Below, piece after piece: positions 56,130-64,000 of a stretch of 64,000 nt of DNA. The translations under genes and the position numbers were made by a program. Every line of letters starts with the position of its first letter. Within the stretch, counting starts at the first letter, position 1. The notes under the pieces were generated by a model. That model had not been told where the DNA came from. It saw only the letters and a list, made by a program, of their open reading frames with translations, and made no database searches. This DNA is from Labyrinthula sp. Ha (Eukaryota; Sar; Bigyra; Labyrinthulida; Labyrinthulaceae): the NCBI GenBank assembly GCA_015227615.1, contig JAALGZ010000019.1, positions 638,936 to 702,935 on the forward strand, in the 5' to 3' direction.

Positions 56130-58751
56130 CGGATTTTATTAATTGATAATTCATAAATAAAAGATTTCCCAACATTTTTTTATTGATTGATTCTGATAAT
56201 TCCCAAACTGTTTTAATTGATTATTGTTTCCCATTGATAATCAATAATAAATTGGGCCACATGGCGAAAATTAATTGGTTTGTTGATACATTTGATCATT
56301 GATAGGTTTGATACTTTAGTCATTCCGTCACTTCTTAATAAAATTACATAATAATTCCGTTAAGTTCGGAGAACCCACCTACAAGGACAGACAAGATATT
56401 AAACACAACTAAACAAGGACTAGAAGTTAAAAGACTTATTTTATATCGTTTAAAAGTTCTCTATTTGCACACTATACTTCTTTATCATTTAATTGAATTT
56501 TCGAATATTAGGAAAAATATACAGTGGTGCTTTAGCAACAGCGAAATTGATGATGACTGCAGACAATGAAATCCCTCTAGCTCGGCTTAAAATTTATTTC
56601 ATTGAAAGTTAGATACGTAATTGCAGAACCTTTTCAAACACCTCCCTATCTGCATAAGAAGGGATAGGATTTGAAATAGTTAATTTCAGATACAGCACCA
56701 AATATCACCAAAGTATTATTCATTCATCTTATATCAACCAGAAAACAATGAAAAAAGTTTACACCACCTCTGTAAATTATCAATGCTACCTTTTATATTA
56801 AAGTTGCACCTGATAGTAAAAAATATAAGTTAGTAATTTCTTGTTATTACGGGGTGTTGCAATCTTTATCAACGATTTTTTCAGAAATGTAGTAAATGGC
56901 CATAAAATCAACAATACCTCTTCAATTCTTCTACAAAACTCAACACATATTGCAAAATTATACTAATATTTAATCGCATAAAAAATTAGAGGAATAAAAC
57001 AATATTAAGTACAAAAAACACGATTACTGAAAATAAAGCATATAGTATTTGTTAGTTTTTGTCACGAAAGCTTCCACAAACACAATACTATCACCCACAA
57101 TGTGTTTTTCATTGAAAAAAGCTTTTCAACCATATATTTTTTCAAGGTATTTGATAAGAATGAGTACTTTAGACCCCAAAAAAGCTAATTTTAAGGGTCC
57201 TTTTCACTAAGTTTAGAAATTTCTAAGAAAACATACTTTCAAACGTAACATCATGAAGAACAACTCTATAGATGATCTGATTCTATTCAAACCCTAAGGA
57301 TTTAATATACCTGACTTTTCACACCATCTCTCAAAATATTTCTTCTCTAGTTAATTGTAACCGAACTAAACTTCACTCAGAAAAGTCAAATGTTGAAAAT
57401 CTACACATCTGAAAATACGAAATCACTCAGTTTTGCTATAACCCCCTAAGTTTTTGTACCAGGGAACCTCCGGCAATTAACCAACCACGGGTTTTAGTCC
57501 TTAATTCTGTTTTTTAGGAAATTCTTAATGTTTTCCTTAAAAAAAGTCGATTTTGGGCTAAAATGCTGCTTTTCTAAACTTCAATCCGTGTAATACCTCG
57601 AGAAATACACGTCTATAGCCTGAACAGATCTTACCAGTTGAAATAATGGATAAATTTAGGTCTAGAAAGAACTTGGTTTGAGAATTGAAGTATTCTGTAT
57701 AAACTTCCTACCAATGTATCCTATTTCCACGATCTCAGAAACTCTGAAAAAGGATACTCTTAAATGTCAAATATTCCTGAATGATAGATACAGAGTAACG
57801 AAACATCCTGAGAAATAGTATTCACCAATTGATATTAATTATTTATAGTGCCTCTGAGTTTTTTTCGAAGAAACTCCAAGAACTTCCCCATTAACCCCTA
57901 CAATAGTTATTTGGCTTAACTTACCTTTGCACCAAACTCAACAATAAAATAGCCAATACTGAGCTTGTAATGGGACAAATATCAAAGATTTGACTCTAAC
58001 CTTATCTAGTACTAATTTAAAGTAACTTAGAGAAGAAAAAAAAATAAGTCTTGAAGTTTTTATTGGCTTTAATTATACAAATCTTTGCCATATAATTGCA
58101 AATTCTTATGTATTAATACATGTTTTTCAACTTTTACATATGATAAAATGCTTAGGAACACATATGAAATAATATAAAGGAAATCAGTATAAATCAAAAA
58201 GCTTTTCGCTTTTATTTTTTTGAAAAAATTCGCATTGTGGTCGTTTTTTTGACGTATTTATAGAAATAAAGTGACAATTTTTTTTACAAGTTAAACACCT
58301 TTATCTTATTTTTATAAAACGTTCTTTGTATCATTTTAAATAAAAAAAATAATTCATAAGGGTGGTATTTATATTTTCTAACTCTAAGTTTGACTTATTT
58401 AAAAGCTTTCCTACTTTTTGACATTTTCATATTTCTCCTATACTCAAATAAACTCAATATAGCATTACCCTAAACGTAATAAAATCAACAGAGATCAAGA
58501 AAGACCAAGATATCTCCGTATCTATAGATAATTCAGCGAAGATTAAGCAATTGGATGACAAAGGTAATAGAAATATAGAAGGTATACTATAGGTAAAAAT
58601 AAAAGAAATATTTTATATCAAAGATATCCTGGAGCAAATGCAAAGATGTTAGAGTTGAATTTTAAAAGTGGCCTTTGGTGATGTAGTTGGAGCTAAGTTT
58701 CCTAATTATCATCTATGGAAAAGTAAATATACAGTTGTTCACAAAAAAAAA

Positions 58752-58965
58752 TGTTATATTTTTAAAACCCTGTGAAGCTGCTAATGCTGAACCGAGCTTT
58801 CCAACGGTTGCAAAGGTCGCTGCAAAGTTTTTAGCTATTCAAAAAAGCAGTGTGGGCTCTGAAAGATCCTTCTCTCATGGTCGATTTGAATATAGAGGTA
58901 AAGAAAACATGTCTGACAAAACTTTTATGACGAGGACGAACGCCAGAGAGTGGATGTGGTTGTAG
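58752..58965 (+). pseudogene. hAT transposase C-terminal remnant, U2
   Basis: Same remnant as at U1 34236-34449, with SVGSERSFSHGRF kept. A one-base difference in an A run just upstream puts the preceding sequence in another frame than in U1, which shows that only the C-terminal part is readable. Confidence 0.65.
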
Positions 58966-59614
58966 GAAAAGAATAGATATTTGTTTTTATGGTTCCTTAA
59001 CCTGTTAGCACAGATTTTCTCCCTTTTTTAACTATTGAAAAGTATTTTATCACAATTTTTACTTGTTTTCTATCCAAAACTAATAAAAATTTGATCTCTT
59101 TTTCAAAATTTAACACAGAAAAAGCTAAAATTATGCTTAAAAAAACAGTACTGTAGCGTCATTTTAGCTCATTTGGCCTATTTCTTCTACTTTGACTAAA
59201 GTTAAGCTTTTCTCTTCTCAATCAAACACGTCTCCCAGACAGTTCACCTAAGAAAAATCTTTAACAAGTAGAAGACAACTAGTTTTGAAGCTTCGACAAG
59301 CAAATTGTTCTTTTCTCATGTTCAAAATCCATTTTTACTTCTCTTTGCACCACCTTTTTTGTTCACACAACGAGTTTTTCTGTACTTGTTTGGTTCTGAT
59401 TTTAACCAGGAAAAGAAAATTTGTTTTTTGTTGAATTTCCCAAAACATACCAGTAAATAGCGTTACTTATCGTGGTTATCGTGCTTTCCGTTAACTTCAT
59501 ATTTTTTCCGTTAAGCGATAAGACTCCAATTTTCCTTACCGTTAATAACGATATACAAAATTATCGGAAAATTTCCGTTAACTATTGTATGTTCCGTTCC
59601 AATAAGAAACCCTA

Positions 59615-62600
59615 GGTGCGTTCCAGAGCTTTTTTTGGTATTCCTATTCCTGGTTTTTCTGTCGCTTTGAAATTTGTTCCGTTGAACAATTCGGTATCGA
59701 AATTTTGTTTACGTTAGTGTCTGGAATGAAGAATAACACTATTTTTATTCTTGAGATAAAGGAAGTTTACGATGACCTTGAATATAATTATCATATAAAA
59801 CATTCTTAAATAAATGAATGCAGCAACACAAATTCTAGGGTTTGGCTCATGAAAATTTGTGTTTATTACTTGTCTGCTTATTGAAGACTTTCAATCTCTC
59901 TGCCAGACCCAGAAGAGTTAAGGATATTCTCTTCGCTGGCTCAAATAGAATTTAATCTTCTTGCAATAACAAGAGTGAGCTGATCATTAGTCGAACAATG
60001 TGGAGAAAATTCATATATTTCGATGAAAAATTATACTTGGAGCCTTGATCAATTTGTGCGAAATCTGCTAGTTTTACTGATGATTCCCACACTTAAAGTT
60101 TGAAACCAAGAACGTCTCTTTAGAGATACTAATACGTTTGTGCGATTTGGGCTTGTTCTGTACAAAAAGAAAAAGTATTCTATAAGAGATGAGTTTTTAT
60201 CTTTTTATTTTGTGTACATTTCATGGGTCCAAAACCTTGTGGAATACTAGCCAATGAACACGGTGTTAAATATTTTGTACCCAGTCTATTAATTTCATTG
60301 CTTAGCTTATTCAAAATTTTCACTTTCACTTCTAAAAATTTTCTGATATCCATAATATTAAAAAATGAATTTTATGGTAAATACCCCAAACTTGTACTTT
60401 ACATATTCTAACTTCAGAAGTGATGTCTCTAAAATGTCTATTCATACTTTCTTATCAAAGCATTCATCCATGTTTGTACATGCTAAACGACACTACCCTA
60501 ATGTAATAGATTTGGTAAAAATAAGGCATTATTTGACTCATCCCCTCTATGAACACAGTTTTCGTGTTGCTTGCCGATTTCATTCATGTTAATAGGCTCC
60601 AAGAGAGACTAAAAATAATTTTCTCATGCTCTTAGAGGATGTAAAGAGCAATTGCTCAGTTATATATGTTATTTATTCTTGAAATTTCTTCACTAATGAT
60701 ATCTGTACTTTAAATAATTTGTTATTCTTCTATTCCTTTTCATTTAGTGGAACACTGTTTCTTTAGAAGTTGTTCCCTCGAGCTTTTCGTAAGTCTTTAT
60801 AATTTTTAGTACCTATGTGAATTCTAAGTTTTTCTATTAAGACAAGACTTTTAGAATGAGCTTCATTTCAAACATTTTAATATCACAAAATGTTACTCTA
60901 ACACTTTTAATAAATGAACCCTAAAAGTCTTGGTTAGTAGCGAAAAGTGTCGTAGAGTAAATGGAATTTTATTCTGTCACGATTGAAGAATTGGCAAGAG
61001 ATGTCATTGCTGATCATTTATATCAAGAAATACTATTCCTTCTTCTAAATTTCTAGCTCTCAATGGAATATTGAAGCTCCTTATGATGCAGATATAAGCT
61101 TTTTATGTGCGGGATAACGGTTCCAGAGAATATAAGTTGACTACTAAGCCACAAGGATAATTGTCTCAAGTGCTAAACAATTTCTAGTTGTAAAAGAGTC
61201 ATATCTTAGCTACTATATTCTTGCCGGTTGAAATTACGAACTTATTTAAACCCATGTGAGGAATCCAACTTAAGCAAAATTATGTAACTCGAGTCATAGC
61301 AATTGTCACACATTCCTTTTCTAGCTCATAAATTCTTCGCCATCGCGAATATTCTAGGTTTAATGAGCAAGTTTTCTAGCAATATACTTCTTGATAAGAT
61401 ATATTCCTTGATTTATCCAGAGAATAGTATCAGCATATTTATGATATTGTTTAGTAAAAGGTTTCAGTCTCATACATAAGAGCACCTTCATGGGAAATTT
61501 GTATGAAGAATTTAAATGCCATATCTAGAAAACGATTTATTGTTATACGAGTCTTCTTGATCTTCTTAGATATATAATAGACTTCAAACCCCTATTTGGC
61601 AAATAGAAGATAAGAATCAAGGAAATTTCTTGTCTTAAGGTGTGCATATGGAGTTAGAATGATTAATTCTTACCCAAGTTATGCCCGTAAATTGCTAATT
61701 TGGCGAGCTAAAGCTGTAAATTTTATTCTTGGAAGGAATAAGAATTTGATCAATGCAGAAAATCGTAAATTAGTTTGCATATGTTAGATTTTGGGTATTT
61801 TTCCTGGCTTAGAATCCTAATGGATTTTTTCATTTAGTGCTGCTGAGTTGCAATCATTAATGCTATGAACATATATGTATCTTTTCCTGGGAAGTATTCT
61901 CGCTAGTAATTGAAACTAATATCATGCAAAATATTTCTTACCTTTTCTTCCTTTTTTCTTGATATTGATACTCAGAACACAAAAATAAACAATTGATAAT
62001 GACAACATTTGTCATTTTACATATCTAACTATCGGGCAATTCTTATTCTTAAGCTTTTTAAACCATTGAGGTTAAATATTTGTTCATATCTTGTAGGCAA
62101 TTATAGCCACAGTGTTCCACTTTTAGAAATCTGGTAGGCCTTACTAAGTGGTTTGCCAAAAGTAAGTATTCATCAGAGTCATGGTGTACAAATAACTATC
62201 TTGTTTGCAGTGTTTTAGAATCTTGACTTTTACAACTGGTGTACAAACTTTTAAGATAAACAGATAGATTAACAACAACCTTCATGCTCAGTGAGCACAG
62301 AACGTAAGTCACCTCGAAAAGTACACGATCAGCAACGTTTCAAATACGTCAAATTTCGGTCATTCATAGATATATCGTCCTAGAGACTAGTCTTAGAATA
62401 TATTTTACACTGTCAACACAACCCACCAAAATGGTCATATAAATATACAGTAACACTAGTTCCACGAGTATATTTTCAATAGACAATAGATAGAAGCACA
62501 AACTTTTGTGTTTGTCCAACTTCAATAAGAGTTTATTAAGCTCACGAAGAATTTCTAAATGATAACCTTCTCATTGCTTAACAATGCTACAGTTTATGCA

Positions 62601-64000
62601 ATTAGTTCCTTGGAAAATACTTTACGACATATATATGTTAACCCTATTTAAATGTTGAATCCTTTGGAAAAAACGAACCCCTTTCTTGATTAAACCAAAG
62701 TTTCTGGAGTTAAGGGCAATGAAGCAATGATTGGCTACTTTTCTCTAAGTGCTTCCATCAAGTTAGCTGCAGCTCAAAAGAAGTTTCAACCTTTCTATGA
62801 TTCTTATTATTTAGGGAAGACTCCGAGACAGTGGAGTCTGCACCAAGCCTTTGATGTTTTTGTATCTAAGGCCAAAATCTATGTGTAGACGACTAACCAA
62901 GCAGTAAGTTCAGACGCTGGCCTGTTTTATACTATAAATATATCAGATTAGGTTCATATGAATCTACAGGATAGGTTACGTAACACGAATTCTCCTCTAT
63001 TTGTTGATTACCAATTGGAAGTTCTTGTGTATAGTATTTAACTATGTCCAATTAGATAAGGCAAGTTTCCTTTGTGTTTTTTTTTGCCAAAACCATTATA
63101 TCTTTAGACAAGGAATATAGTTTTCTGGAAAGATTTCTCTTGTTAGACGAGTCTAGCAGTCTTTGCATTGCAGATTTTAGTGCCCAGGAGGATATAGGTA
63201 CTTGCAGTGCTCATCTGTTATCTTAACGGTAACTACCGGAAATACTTTTGAATCGTTCCATTAGCATGGTTCGAATTAAGATATTACTTAAGAATCAAGG
63301 AGTCATGATATTACTGTAAAGCACGATTAGGGGTGTTATTTGATTCATTGATAATTTCTCAATAAGACATTACTCCATATTTTTCTTGTTGATTGATTCT
63401 GATAATTCCCAAAATATTTTGATGATTACTGATAATCATTGATAATCTATAAAGATGTGGGCCACATGGATAAAATTAAATGATTTTTTGATGCGTTAGA
63501 TTATTAATAGGTTTTGATAATTTATTCATTCTGTAGCTTCTTAATAAAATTAGATAATAATTTCTTTAGGTTCGTAGAAACCTCGTACAAGGAAACACAA
63601 GAAAGGGAATATACCTAAGAAACGACTAGGAATTAAGAGACATATTTTGCATAGTACAAAAGTTCTTTGTTTGAACAGTATATTTCTTTTAGTCCTAAAG
63701 TATTTTAAATAAAGCAAGCGGAATAAATAGTTGTGATTTAGCAACATGGAAATGAATGAGGAATGTAGACAATGAAATCTCCCTAACTCGAGTCCAAACT
63801 CACTTCATAGAGAGTCAGATGCATATGCTGAGAGCTGTTTAAAATAACTCTTCAGTTATGTGATATAGTGTAGGCTGTAAACTACTTAATTTCATGTGCA
63901 GTACCAAATACCACCAAAATATAGCTCTTTCCTTTTATATCAACAAGAAAACAAAGAAGAAGAAGGTTACACCGCCTCTGTAAACTGTCAAGGTTATTTT
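59615..64000. repeat. Tandem array unit U3 (truncated by window end)
   Basis: Start of a third copy. It follows U2 through the same junction and covers the first 4.4 kb of the unit, ending inside block alpha. No coding gene is supported in this part; the open frames at 60223-60592 and 63550-63747 are repeat-derived and have no recognisable domain. The stretch 60665-61710 is almost identical to U2 36150-37195. Confidence 0.9.
63220..64000 (+). mobile_element. Block alpha in U3, start only
   Basis: Begins near TTAACGGTAACTACCGG as in U1 and U2 and runs off the window. From about 63270 on it is almost identical to U2 38753-39520. Confidence 0.4.

Larger units (their letters stand above)
54555..59612 (+). 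mobile_element. Block beta in U2: decayed hAT-like element
   Basis: Near-identical counterpart of U1 30036-35096 (offset about 24,516-24,519), including the embedded LINE endonuclease fragment and hAT remnant. Its right end forms the junction with U3. Confidence 0.45.
35099..59614. repeat. Tandem array unit U2 with two insertions
   Basis: Second direct copy, 24.5 kb. Subtracting the 2.1 kb TIR element and the 4.1 kb LINE with their target duplications leaves ~18.29 kb, the size of U1. The offset to U1 is about +18,290 before the first insertion, about +20,412 after it and about +24,520 after the second. The junction with U1 reads CCCTAGGTGCGTTCGAG, so the end of block beta is joined directly to the flank of the PH-like gene; a GGTG may be microhomology at the junction. 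Confidence 0.92.

Noticed and set aside
60223-60592. Open frames in U3 as a gene
   Set aside because: Equivalent positions in U1 and U2 carry different stops and starts, and no domain is recognised.

Overview
Eukaryotic nuclear DNA, AT-rich (roughly 30% GC by eye), using the standard stop codons. It carries spliceosomal genes, LINE and hAT remnants and a large tandem duplication. The most distinctive trait is intron size. Two ROCO-family genes only read as LRR-Roc-COR proteins if seven introns of 27-30 nt are removed, and a small gene near 12 kb behaves the same way. Introns this short are known in Blastocystis, several ciliates and dicyemid mesozoans. I cannot name the organism; in-frame TAA/TAG/TGA act as stops, which argues against ciliates with a reassigned code.

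Layout. 1-1.1 kb: 3' end of SMC5 (+) convergent with a BolA-like gene (-), stop codons 6 bp apart. 1.1-11.9 kb: gene-poor AT-rich DNA with scattered coding-like fragments, a small MITE and minor repeats. 11.98-12.85 kb: a six-exon gene for a predicted membrane protein with mostly ~27-31 nt introns. 13.0-16.8 kb: a compact intron-poor cluster holding an SGNH/PC-esterase-like membrane protein (-), phosphopantetheine adenylyltransferase (+; the two overlap head to head) and a PH-like protein (-).

16.75 kb to the window end is a direct tandem array of an ~18.3 kb unit: U1 (16747-35098), U2 (35099-59614) and the first 4.4 kb of U3 (59615-64000). Each complete unit holds the upstream flank of the PH-like gene, a decayed transposon block alpha, a spacer, one LRR-ROCO gene (-), and a related block beta with a hAT C-terminal remnant and an embedded LINE endonuclease fragment. 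U2 is longer only because it received two later insertions: a 2.1 kb TIR element with a 9-bp target duplication and a 4.1 kb LINE with a ~10-bp target duplication. U1 keeps both empty sites. The units differ by ~10% in most places but share long tracts with few or no differences, the pattern left by gene conversion or unequal exchange.

The 2.1 kb TIR element contains ~29 tandem pyrimidine-rich repeats. Many of these run from GTAAAC to TTTTCAG in exactly 28 nt, the same size and boundary signals as the host's tiny introns. This resemblance, the one-LRR-per-exon architecture of the ROCO genes and the recent growth of the ROCO array are the points most worth following up.
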